Positions 27,516-35,120 of a stretch of 64,000 bases of DNA are shown here, in pieces. The translations under genes were made by a program, and so were the position numbers. Numbering within the stretch: position 1 is the stretch's first letter; each line of letters opens with the position of its first letter. A model generated the notes under the pieces. It was not told where the DNA came from. It saw nothing but the letters and a program-made list of their open reading frames with translations, and made no database searches. This stretch comes from Leptospira sp. WS4.C2 (lineage in GTDB: Bacteria > Spirochaetota > Leptospiria > Leptospirales > Leptospiraceae), in the NCBI RefSeq assembly GCF_040833985.1, contig NZ_CP162139.1, positions 1,191,001 to 1,255,000 on the forward strand. The letters are read 5' to 3'.

Positions 27516-29065
27516 GGCTTTATATACCTTTCTACCCAAGAATCAAAAGATAATGAGACAAAAACTTTGGTCTCTGTTGCTTCTTCACCTATCGTCTGTT
27601 TAATTTTTTTAAATGTGGATCCTGGACCAACAAAATGGATGACATCTAACAATTCAGGAAATCGTTTGGTGACAATGTCAAACTCGGAACCACTACGCCA
27701 GTAAGCAGCCTTGATTTTTGAAGTATCAAAAGGAACTGGAATTTCCGGTGCGGATACAAAGTAGGTAGGAACTACTGGATAAATACTATTGTGTTTGTCT
27801 GAATCTACATGCGTGAGTTTGATGAAATTTGGTTTTCTCCCCAAAAGTAAATCAATCATAGGGGGTTCACTTTCACCTAATCCATCACAAGTTCCATTCA
27901 CCCAAAATCCCCTGAGAGCTAAATCTTTCCAGGTAGAAAGTCCGGCTGACCAAAGAATTTGGTTTGTTGGGTTTACAGACAAATCTAATGGGAAGGCATA
28001 ACCGCGAGAAACAAATACATCTACATCTTTGGGAATTGAGTAGGTAAGCCTCTCTCTTTGTCTCGCAGCCATTTTTGCATTGGGTGGCCAAACTTCATTG
28101 CGATCAAAATTTAGGTTTGGAGTATCAGATAATTCTTTTGTAAATAAGGTTTTTCCATCTTCTGTCTCTCCTCTAACAAAGGTTATTTTTCCGTAATCTC
28201 TTGTTAATACGGAAACTCCAATTTTTTGATGACAACCACCACCATACCTGGATAATATTTTTCTTTCTTCATTTGCGGTCAGTTCTGCATTTACATCGGA
28301 GATTTCTCTCAGTAGTGATTCCAGATGTTTGTCTTCTTTTCTAATCTCGGCACAGAGCGCACCTTGTGCCGGTGCACTGGGGAAGATAGAGGAAGGCATA
28401 ACCATAAACAAGGAAAGGTTTATGGTTTCTCTGATGAGTTGTTTCACTTCCTTTAATTCGGGGATCAGGTTTTCTTCGTCTTCAAAACTTAAAATTCGAT
28501 CTAATGCAGCTTTTGCTACTAAGATTCCACCATTTTCATGTTCCAAATATTTCTTGAGTCTAGTTTGGATATTCCCTCGGACTGACTCGATTTTGACCTG
28601 GAAGGATTTGATGGGAGTAGGGAAGTAAGATTTTACGAATTCACGAATGTGATGTTCTCTTCTTGGGGAGGAAGTAAGGATTGTAATTTCGGTTGGTGCC
28701 GAAATCCATTTATTTCTTTTAAATAATAAAACATCACGAACATCTTCTCTTGGCAAGATAGGAACAAGGATTGTCTCTTTACGATCTCTGAGATCCATAT
28801 CCTTCCAAGAATGGATGACAATATCAATCTTATGATTTAATAAATCTTCCTGGAGATCTTTGGTAAAAATTCCTTGGCCAGCAAACTGCCAAAGAGGAGT
28901 TTTGAGATCTTTGTCACCCGCAGATTCTCGAAATACCGTTTGGAATTCTTTGGTTTGGTTTTTTTGTTGGAGGGCTTTGATGACAGAAAAAATTTGAATT
29001 CGAGAAAGAAGTGAGGATCTTCCTCCGACTTTGATGATATCAGACAAGTAAATCTTCCCATCCAT
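27512..29065 (-). CDS. hemC: Porphobilinogen deaminase fused to a HemD-like uroporphyrinogen III synthase domain
   Basis: A 517-residue protein, about 200 longer than ordinary HemC. Residues 1 to about 315 are porphobilinogen deaminase. The motif IVIHSWKDMDL (83-93) contains the catalytic Lys-Asp, SSPRREHHI is the Arg-rich stretch, and Cys278 in RYGGGCHQKIG is the attachment point of the dipyrromethane cofactor. Residues about 335-517 lack deaminase features. They show alternating strands and helices with HFVGPGSTFKKIKQTI, resembling the conserved C-terminal part of uroporphyrinogen III synthase. No separate hemD is in the cluster, so a fused HemCD is likely; HemD is too variable to prove by eye. 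It overlaps hemA by 26 bp. Confidence 0.88.
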   Translation of the reverse strand: MDGKIYLSDIIKVGGRSSLLSRIQIFSVIKALQQKNQTKEFQTVFRESAGDKDLKTPLWQFAGQGIFTKDLQEDLLNHKIDIVIHSWKDMDLRDRKETILVPILPREDVRDVLLFKRNKWISAPTEITILTSSPRREHHIREFVKSYFPTPIKSFQVKIESVRGNIQTRLKKYLEHENGGILVAKAALDRILSFEDEENLIPELKEVKQLIRETINLSLFMVMPSSIFPSAPAQGALCAEIRKEDKHLESLLREISDVNAELTANEERKILSRYGGGCHQKIGVSVLTRDYGKITFVRGETEDGKTLFTKELSDTPNLNFDRNEVWPPNAKMAARQRERLTYSIPKDVDVFVSRGYAFPLDLSVNPTNQILWSAGLSTWKDLALRGFWVNGTCDGLGESEPPMIDLLLGRKPNFIKLTHVDSDKHNSIYPVVPTYFVSAPEIPVPFDTSKIKAAYWRSGSEFDIVTKRFPELLDVIHFVGPGSTFKKIKQTIGEEATETKVFVSLSFDSWVERYIKP

Positions 29066-29912
29066 TCATTATATGTATTTGTTCCTCCTCCCGCTCCCGA
29101 GTGAGTTCTGTAAGAAAGAATTGTAAGTCCATTTTTACTGATTGGATTTGTTCATCTGTATCTTGTAGATCACTTAGGATTTTTGAAAGGGGAATATAGT
29201 TTTTATAATTGGATTCATTCAATGCAGTTTCACGAAAATCTAAAATTAAAGAAGAACTTTCTATCATCGAGTCCCAGTTAAACGGTAGAAAGCTAGATGC
29301 AATTACAATGGCTTCTGCACCGGGTTTGTAGTCTTCCCAATGGTGAGTCGTGATAGAATATTCTTTCTGTAATTCGGTCATTTTAGTTTGGTTTCGACCG
29401 ATGAGGCGAACTTCCTTTTCCTTGGAGACAAGATAAGGAAGGATGGAAGTGGCAAGTTTGCCCGTTCCAAGCAGGGTTACTGACTTATGTTTTTGTAGAT
29501 AAGAATCAGCCACGCTGCCATATGTTTGTCTACCAATTCCAGTTAAGTATTTGGAGCGAATTTGTTTTGTATGTTCTAAAATTTGATCGCGTAGTCGTAA
29601 TAGAGAGAGTGCAAAATTGGAGTCAGTTACCCTTTCTTCTCGGAAACGATCTCGAAACTGAGCTTGGATTTCTGATTCACCGAAGAGTTTGGACCTTAGG
29701 CCTGAAACCACTTCTAAGAGAAAGCGGTATGCCTCAAATCCGTGAAAAACTTCATAACCTTTGTAAAAACGTTCGGATTCCGTAATCGGAAACAAACGTC
29801 GGTCCCCAAATGCAATGGATCTTTGGCATGTTTGCCAAACCTCTAGACCTGCCTCGTCTAAAGAGTTACTTGTGGGATCATTTGAGTGTAATAGAATCAG
29901 GTTTGACCACAT
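29040..29912 (-). CDS. hemA: Glutamyl-tRNA reductase, short form
   Basis: First enzyme of the C5 heme pathway: NADPH-dependent reduction of glutamyl-tRNA to glutamate-1-semialdehyde. The catalytic cysteine is Cys29 in TCQRS (TCNRxE in most bacteria). VVSGLRSKLFGESEIQAQFR (68-87) matches the conserved tRNA/substrate region, and VTLLGTGKLATSIL (about 145-158) is the nucleotide-binding loop. At 290 residues it is far shorter than the usual ~420. The N-terminal domain is trimmed by about 20 residues and most of the C-terminal dimerisation domain is missing. It is the first gene of the heme operon, starting at ATG 29912 without a strong ribosome site. Confidence 0.88.
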   Translation of the reverse strand: MWSNLILLHSNDPTSNSLDEAGLEVWQTCQRSIAFGDRRLFPITESERFYKGYEVFHGFEAYRFLLEVVSGLRSKLFGESEIQAQFRDRFREERVTDSNFALSLLRLRDQILEHTKQIRSKYLTGIGRQTYGSVADSYLQKHKSVTLLGTGKLATSILPYLVSKEKEVRLIGRNQTKMTELQKEYSITTHHWEDYKPGAEAIVIASSFLPFNWDSMIESSSLILDFRETALNESNYKNYIPLSKILSDLQDTDEQIQSVKMDLQFFLTELTREREEEQIHIMNGWEDLLV

Positions 29913-30015
29913 AATTTTATTCTATCAAATACAGAGTTCCAACTGTCACAAGATTGTCAGTCTCTAAAAAAATAAAATATGATATTGAAACTAAGTCTCA
30001 ACTAATAAGGAATGG

Positions 30016-30402
30016 ATGATTATGAATGAAGGAAATTGGAAAGAAAAATTAACTCCCTTACAATATCAAGTCACCAGGGAAAAGGGCACCGAACGACCGT
30101 TTAGTGGCGAATACTATGAACATAAAGAGAAAGGAACTTATCTTTGTGTTTGTTGTGGAGAAGCATTGTTTTCTTCTAACGCAAAGTATGATTCTGGGAG
30201 TGGTTGGCCGAGTTATTACGAACCGGTTCGAAAAGAAGCTGTGGCATCAGAATCTGACCAGAGCCATGGGATGGTCAGGACGGAAATCCACTGTCAAAAT
30301 TGCGGGGCACATCTAGGGCATGTCTTCCCTGACGGACCTAAACCAACGGGGTTACGATATTGCGTGAATTCAGCTTCCCTGAAATTTCAGAGTGAATCAT
30401 AA
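30016..30402 (+). CDS. msrB: Peptide-methionine (R)-S-oxide reductase
   Basis: A 128-residue stand-alone MsrB that repairs the R-sulfoxide of methionine in proteins. Zinc ligands are the pairs around Cys44/Cys47 (CVCC) and Cys93/Cys96 (CQNC). [11 protein letters not shown] is the substrate loop, HVFPDGP is conserved, and the catalytic Cys116 is in [11 protein letters not shown]. There is no signal peptide and no fused MsrA, so it is a cytoplasmic single-domain enzyme. The ATG at 30016 follows AAGGA closely; ATG 30022 is an alternative start. It is a single gene, divergent from hemA. Confidence 0.95.
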   Translation: MIMNEGNWKEKLTPLQYQVTREKGTERPFSGEYYEHKEKGTYLCVCCGEALFSSNAKYDSGSGWPSYYEPVRKEAVASESDQSHGMVRTEIHCQNCGAHLGHVFPDGPKPTGLRYCVNSASLKFQSES

Positions 30403-30492
30403 AGGGGATCTTACGGAAATCGAAAACAGTGAGATTCCGATTTACCAAGGAATCTGAGGTAATTGATTCACCGTTATTAAAGTTGGTATGAC

Positions 30493-30939
30493 TTACTCTT
30501 TTAACCAAGAGACTTCAAGGCAGGTCTCTGGTTTTTTGTTCTCGGGAATGGCCGCGCGATCCAAAGCTACAGCCCCGAGGTTGACACCAATACGCAGGGC
30601 AATTCGTTTTGCTAGATGAGAGTATTGACTTGCCTCGCAGCGGTTTCCTAATCGAGATTCTAATTTAGAGATTTGTAAAAGAAGGCCTGCATTTCCCTCA
30701 GACTCTTTCATTCCGATAGCATGTTTGAGTTGGATGGCTTTTTTTAAATCTTCCCTTGCGGAGATAAGTTCGTTGGATTCCATTTTTTGGATGGCTCTCT
30801 CTTCGAGACTCGCGATCACCGCAGGGATCCGAGACAAACGAGTGTTTTTTAGAATGTCTTCTGCTGACCCATCCAGAACGGGATTTGCATGCAAACCAAA
30901 AGAAATGATGAATAATATAGCAATTTGGTATTTGATCAT
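30493..30939 (-). CDS. Small exported helical protein of unknown function
   Basis: A 148-residue protein with a clear signal peptide (IAILFIISFGLHA, cleavage likely near residue 18). The mature part is mostly helical. SLEERAIQKMESNELISAREDLKKAIQLKHAIG looks like a TPR-type helical hairpin. Two cysteines in the mature protein (GNRCEAS and PETCLEV) could form a disulfide in the periplasm. No family is recognised. It is divergent from rnpB. Confidence 0.6.
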   Translation of the reverse strand: MIKYQIAILFIISFGLHANPVLDGSAEDILKNTRLSRIPAVIASLEERAIQKMESNELISAREDLKKAIQLKHAIGMKESEGNAGLLLQISKLESRLGNRCEASQYSHLAKRIALRIGVNLGAVALDRAAIPENKKPETCLEVSWLKE

Positions 30940-31040
30940 ACAAAGGGTGCCTCACGGACTCCTTGAATATACAGAATGCATAATTTGTGCCAATAAGAAT
31001 AAATACTCATAGACGAGATCGAACTGGACTTTCCAATGAA

Positions 31041-31392
31041 ACTGACTCTGGCCGAGCGATCGCCTTTTTCCCTCCTCCTGGAGAGAAAGGGGAGGAAAGT
31101 CCGGACACTAGGGGACAATCGGACCGAGTAACACTTGGGCTTTCGGATTCCAGAAATGGGACCTGAGGGACGGAAAGTGCAACAGAAAGGAAACCGCCTA
31201 CTTCGGTAGGTAAGGGTGAAATGGTGGGGTAAGAGCCCACCGCTCTACTTGTGAAGGTAGAGGCATGGTAAACCCTCCGATGTGCAATCTCAAGTAAACA
31301 ACCGTTATGAGCCTGTCCCGCCAGGTTGTGGGTAGAGAGCATTAGATAAATGATCGCATAGAACAGAATCCGGCTTATGGGCCAGAGTCACC
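31041..31392 (+). ncRNA. rnpB: RNase P RNA, bacterial class A
   Basis: It is the catalytic RNA that trims tRNA 5' ends. Universal blocks are visible in order: GAGGAAAGTCCGGAC (from 31092), AGTGCAACAGAAAG, GGTAAGGGTGAAA, GTAAGAGCCCACCG, GGTAAACCC, TAGATAAATGATCGC and AGAACAGAATCCGGCTTAT (31359-31377). The P1 helix closes the ends: TGACTCTGGCC (31043-31053) pairs with GGCCAGAGTCA (31380-31390). The total of about 350 bases is normal. Its last ~18 bases overlap the 3' end of the convergent NERD-domain gene. Confidence 0.97.
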
Positions 31393-32934
31393 TTTTTTTA
31401 AAATTGTTTGGATCACTGCTTCTTCGTTAGGTGGATAGAATACGCAAACCAAACTTCTGATTTTTAGAATTGTTTCAGCAAGAGAAGTCCTTGTTTCTAT
31501 TTGGTCCCAGTTTTCATAACCAATGATGATCCCGCAAGTTTCTTCCATACCAGCAAATTCTTTAGCGGAATAGTTTCTCATTCCATTCTCATTTAAAAAT
31601 TGTTTTAATCCATTTTGTATTAAATATTCTTCCGATTTGAATATTACAACAATTTCATCGTTTTCCACTTCCAATACCTTTTTTGCATATCCAAAACACC
31701 ATCGAATTTGGTCTGTTAGGTCTTCATCTGCTTTTATGAATTGGATATCGGAAAGATTACTTTGTATCGGGGATTCAGAAAAATCATTGAGTAGTGTATT
31801 TGCAAAATTGACAATTTCTGGAGAATTTCTTATATTCCGTTTGATATCCCAGACATGGATGGGAAGTGAATTCCAATATTCTAACATTGCTGATGGTAAA
31901 TATTTAAAACGTCTGGAAATAAAGAGGATCCAATTTTTATTTTCCCAAAAGTACTTAGATAAATATAAAAAAACTTCTTTTTCGGGAGATTGATTTAAAA
32001 CATCTTCGATCCCATCAGCAATTAAAAGGTCAATATTGTTATGATTGATTTCATTTATATTTGCGATGAGTTCAATATTTTTTTGCTCTGGAATATTTTC
32101 CAACTCCTCTTTCCAAATTTCGTAGAGTGCCTTGGCTCCTTGCCACAATAACACTTTTTTTCCGGCTCGTGCGTTTTGTAAGGCCAACTCTCCTGCAAGG
32201 ATGGACTTGCCTGAGCCGGTACTTCCAAACACAAGATTATGTGGGTAGTTGTTAATTCCTTCCACCAATTGGAATTGTTCTTTGGTAAAAAATAATAAAT
32301 TCTCTTCTTCTTTTTCTTTTTGTGAACGAAAGGTCTGAAAGAAGTTTAGGTTTTTTTTGATGATCTCATGTGCTTTGACAAGAACTGATTCTGGCAGAGG
32401 TTCTCTGTTGTAACGAAAAAGAATCTCTTCCAAAATGGAATTTAAATCAATCTCATCTTCCACTTCTTTCCCACCAAACACATATAGATGTTGGTCGTTT
32501 GGTAAGTGGAATTCTTTTCTTTCATTTTTCAAAAAGAAGATGGCACTATCATAATAATCTGCTGGAAACAAATCCACTAATTGGTTGTGGTTTTTGAAAA
32601 ACTCGCGGATTAGATCCCTTTGTGTGACTACTTGCTCAATTGGATTCTTATAAGACTTTCCTTCTACAGGGTTCCACTCCCTTGCGCGAACATTATAAAA
32701 TTCCCATTCGCCTTTCCTTTGCCTCCATTTTCCATTTTTTAATTCGATGGTAATGACTCCGTATGGTGAGATCACAAGAAAGTCGATTTCTCTCATGGGA
32801 ACATCGGGTGTGATGAGGGTAATGGAATAATAGATATTACAAGGAATGCGGATTTCCTTGGAAAAACGGCTATAAAAATGGGACTCGAGCGAAACATCTT
32901 TCGCTTTTCCGTGAAACTGTTTTGGATAGATCAT
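31375..32934 (-). CDS. NERD-domain protein with P-loop (superfamily 1-like) ATPase region
   Basis: A 519-residue protein. Residues about 15-125 match the nuclease-related (NERD) fold: REIDFLVISPYGVITIELKN carries the Asp and Glu-x-Lys expected of a PD-(D/E)xK-like site, and YKNPIEQVVTQRDLI follows. Residues from about 225 form a P-loop ATPase: GSTGSGKSILAGELALQNA (Walker A, about 236-243) and LLIADGIEDV (Walker B-like). The C-terminal end resembles a reduced superfamily 1 helicase. Such NERD-helicase proteins are thought to act on nucleic acids, in repair or defence, but this one is uncharacterised. It is a single gene with its 3' end inside rnpB. Confidence 0.78.
   Translation of the reverse strand: MIYPKQFHGKAKDVSLESHFYSRFSKEIRIPCNIYYSITLITPDVPMREIDFLVISPYGVITIELKNGKWRQRKGEWEFYNVRAREWNPVEGKSYKNPIEQVVTQRDLIREFFKNHNQLVDLFPADYYDSAIFFLKNERKEFHLPNDQHLYVFGGKEVEDEIDLNSILEEILFRYNREPLPESVLVKAHEIIKKNLNFFQTFRSQKEKEEENLLFFTKEQFQLVEGINNYPHNLVFGSTGSGKSILAGELALQNARAGKKVLLWQGAKALYEIWKEELENIPEQKNIELIANINEINHNNIDLLIADGIEDVLNQSPEKEVFLYLSKYFWENKNWILFISRRFKYLPSAMLEYWNSLPIHVWDIKRNIRNSPEIVNFANTLLNDFSESPIQSNLSDIQFIKADEDLTDQIRWCFGYAKKVLEVENDEIVVIFKSEEYLIQNGLKQFLNENGMRNYSAKEFAGMEETCGIIIGYENWDQIETRTSLAETILKIRSLVCVFYPPNEEAVIQTILKKGDSGP
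31380..31399 (+). terminator. RNase P RNA 3' end and T-tract
   Basis: The 3' strand of P1 (GGCCAGAGTCA) is directly followed by CC and a run of seven T. The P1 helix plus the T-tract would act as an intrinsic terminator. The same bases encode the last codons of the convergent gene. Confidence 0.7.
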
Positions 32935-32977
32935 TTTTTAGTTCTGCAAACTGACCACCGGTGTTTCCATTGGTGAT

Positions 32978-33583
32978 ATGAAACTGATATCACCAACCGT
33001 TATTTTCTGCCTATTGTTTTGTGCCTGTGCCGGTGGGAATATCAAAATAAAGATCCGGCCTGACCTCTCTGGTGATCTCGTTTTATACCAAAAAAAGATT
33101 ACCAAAAAACCTTCAGGGGTTTTCTTCGGTTCCGGCCTGAAACCTGTCGGAGAACTTGAGATCAGTATTAAAGAGAGGGCATATCAATTTTCCAATTATA
33201 CTCATATACTACCTCCAGGATTTCGGTTCATCGAATTTACCGAAGACCAAATCGCGGAAATCCAATTGGTTGTAGATACGAGTAAGTCCTCTCCGCTTTT
33301 GAAAGCTTTGGATATCAACCGAGAGGAAATTGATTCTATTTTAAAAGAGGCTAAACTCAGAGATGATTTACTTCGTTTTAATACTCTTGTGGAGTTCATT
33401 CAGTTCGAAGTCCAGTTTCCCTTCCCCATTAAAAAAGTAAAATTTGCAGACCCAAGGACACCGGGTGAGTGGACGGCAAGGTTAGATAGTAACGAGAAGA
33501 TGATTGTGAATATTCCTTTACATTCCGTTTGGGCAAATGAACACCAACTCACAACGATTCAGATATATCCAGATTCGAATTAA
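32978..33583 (+). CDS. Putative lipoprotein of unknown function
   Basis: A 201-residue protein with a short hydrophobic leader ending in FCACAGGN. Cys17 (or Cys15) is the likely lipid-attachment residue under the relaxed spirochaete lipobox. The mature part is mixed strand and helix (IKIRPDLSGDLVLYQKKITK, with alternating charged residues) and has no known domain. It is probably exported to the periplasm or outer membrane. Its stop shares the palindromic bases TTAA (33580-33583) with the stop of the convergent Met8-like gene. It is divergent from the NERD gene, with 43 bp between starts. Confidence 0.7.
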   Translation: MKLISPTVIFCLLFCACAGGNIKIKIRPDLSGDLVLYQKKITKKPSGVFFGSGLKPVGELEISIKERAYQFSNYTHILPPGFRFIEFTEDQIAEIQLVVDTSKSSPLLKALDINREEIDSILKEAKLRDDLLRFNTLVEFIQFEVQFPFPIKKVKFADPRTPGEWTARLDSNEKMIVNIPLHSVWANEHQLTTIQIYPDSN

Positions 33584-34173
33584 GGTTTGTGAAAGTATTT
33601 GGAATTTAAATTTTGAATGATCTCTTTTAAGACCTTTCTTCTTTCCGCATTTTCAGGAAGGATTTCTTTTAAGTTCCTTCTCATTTCGAAAAGGGTTTCC
33701 ATAAGCTCATAATCCTCTTCGGGAAGAATTTCTTCAAAGAGTTTGCGTAACGTAGAGGATACACCTGCAAATTTTCCATCAGTGGAAATCGCAAATTGGA
33801 CTGGGCCAATGGATACCGAGGAGGAGGAGTAAAAATCGCAATTTTTTGGATCATCCACGGAGTTCACCCAAATCCCTTTTTCTTTCGCAATTTTTCGAAA
33901 ATTTCGATTGGTATCAGGATCACTTGTCGCTAAAAAAATAATATCACGATGATTTAAATCTTCTTCTAGAACCGCACGTTGTTCTACTGCGATGTTTGGG
34001 TATTTGTTTAAAAAAGTTTTCACTTCTTCACTGAAATCAATAGAGATCACATGGAGTTTGGCCCCAGTAAATTCAAGTCCCACCAATTTTTCTAAACAGG
34101 CATTCCCACCACCAACGATCAGAATATTTTTATTTTCTAAGTTTAAAAAAATGGGGTATTTTTTGAAATTCAT
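33580..34173 (-). CDS. Precorrin-2 dehydrogenase / sirohydrochlorin ferrochelatase-like (Met8/CysG N-terminal type)
   Basis: A 197-residue protein beginning YPIFLNLENKNILIVGGGNACLEK, the NAD-binding start of the CysG-N/Met8 family. IIFLATSDPDTNRNF and VNSVDDPKNCDF (the latter with the conserved Asp used in dehydrogenation and chelation) follow. It should oxidise precorrin-2 to sirohydrochlorin and possibly insert iron to make siroheme. CobA, just upstream and overlapping by four bases, supplies precorrin-2. The product siroheme is needed by the divergent cysI. The C-terminal domain is shorter than in Met8, so a separate chelatase elsewhere cannot be excluded. Confidence 0.88.
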   Translation of the reverse strand: MNFKKYPIFLNLENKNILIVGGGNACLEKLVGLEFTGAKLHVISIDFSEEVKTFLNKYPNIAVEQRAVLEEDLNHRDIIFLATSDPDTNRNFRKIAKEKGIWVNSVDDPKNCDFYSSSSVSIGPVQFAISTDGKFAGVSSTLRKLFEEILPEEDYELMETLFEMRRNLKEILPENAERRKVLKEIIQNLNSKYFHKP

Positions 34174-34955
34174 TCTGTAAATAAACTTGTGAGTATAAAA
34201 TTTTGAATTTTATCTTTTCTATCAAGCAAGGGACGTATTGCTTCCCCGACATAAAGGATTCCAGGGCCTGATGATTGTTTTCGAATACCATTTAACATAG
34301 TATCTGCGAGAGTGGATGGTGAAAAAGTTGGATTTGAACTTCCTACATTTTCCGCAAGCACAATGGGAGTGGTTCCTTTGATTCCTTTTTGGATTAGTCT
34401 TTCTGCAAGTTCCTTTGTTTTTTTACTACCCATAAGAATGACAATCGTTCCTAAAAAATTTTCCATCCCGGTCCAACTGCGTTCATCTTCTAAGATGGTA
34501 TGCCCATCCAGGATAATGATTTGTCTGGAGATCCCTCGAACAGTCAGTGAAAGGCCTAAGTCAGCGGCACCTGTGGTCACAGAACTCACTCCCGGAACTA
34601 CTTCAAAGGGAATTCCAAATTCCTCTAAGTTTTGGATTTCCTCGGCAAGCCTTCCAAAAATGGAAGCATCCCCACCTTTGAGTCGCACCACTCGTTTTCC
34701 CTGGGAGGCAAATTCGACTAACAATGAATTGATTTCGGGTTGGGTGCGAGCATGTTCGTTTGCTCTTTTTCCTACATAAAGGATTTGGGCATTCTCAGGA
34801 AATAAGTCTAAAAATTCGGGATCAAGAAGAGCATCATAAAGAATGACATCGGCTGATTCGATTCGATTTCGGCCTCGGAGGGTCAAAAGGTCAATGGGGC
34901 CTGGACCACCACTCACAAAACTGACAAATCCCTGTTCTGTCTTATTGGAGGACAT
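34170..34955 (-). CDS. cobA: Uroporphyrinogen III C-methyltransferase (SUMT)
   Basis: A 261-residue SAM enzyme that methylates uroporphyrinogen III at C2 and C7 to precorrin-2. The family signatures are VSGGPGPIDLLTLRG (about residues 13-27), LYDALLDPEFL, KRANEHARTQPEIN, VVRLKGGDASIFGR (about 92-105) and EVVPGVSSVTTGAADLG. It stands alone, not fused to a HemD or CysG domain. It takes uroporphyrinogen III away from the heme branch to make siroheme for sulfite reductase. It is the first gene of a two-gene unit, divergent from cysJI across a 165-bp control region. The symbol sumT is also used. Confidence 0.94.
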   Translation of the reverse strand: MSSNKTEQGFVSFVSGGPGPIDLLTLRGRNRIESADVILYDALLDPEFLDLFPENAQILYVGKRANEHARTQPEINSLLVEFASQGKRVVRLKGGDASIFGRLAEEIQNLEEFGIPFEVVPGVSSVTTGAADLGLSLTVRGISRQIIILDGHTILEDERSWTGMENFLGTIVILMGSKKTKELAERLIQKGIKGTTPIVLAENVGSSNPTFSPSTLADTMLNGIRKQSSGPGILYVGEAIRPLLDRKDKIQNFILTSLFTE

Positions 34956-35079
34956 ATCTGTTATACCTTGCGATATTGCTGGAAATAGTCAAGTGATTGG
35001 CTAATAATTTCTACAAAATCTCCATTTTTTTGGTTTACTCGGGGTGTAACGCTGGGAAAAGATTCAATTTATCAGACTT

Positions 35080-35104
35080 TTTGGATGTTTTACTGGAATC
35101 CAAA
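35080..35104. promoter_or_regulatory. Inverted repeat in the cobA/cysJ divergent region
   Basis: Seven-base arms TTTGGAT (35080-35086) and ATCCAAA (35098-35104) enclose 11 bases, ending 16 bp before the cysJ start. The position fits a control site for the siroheme/sulfite-reductase divergent pair, but arms of this length can occur by chance. It does not match the inverted repeat in front of cysH. Confidence 0.3.
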
Positions 35105-35120
35105 TCAAAAATAGGTTTTT

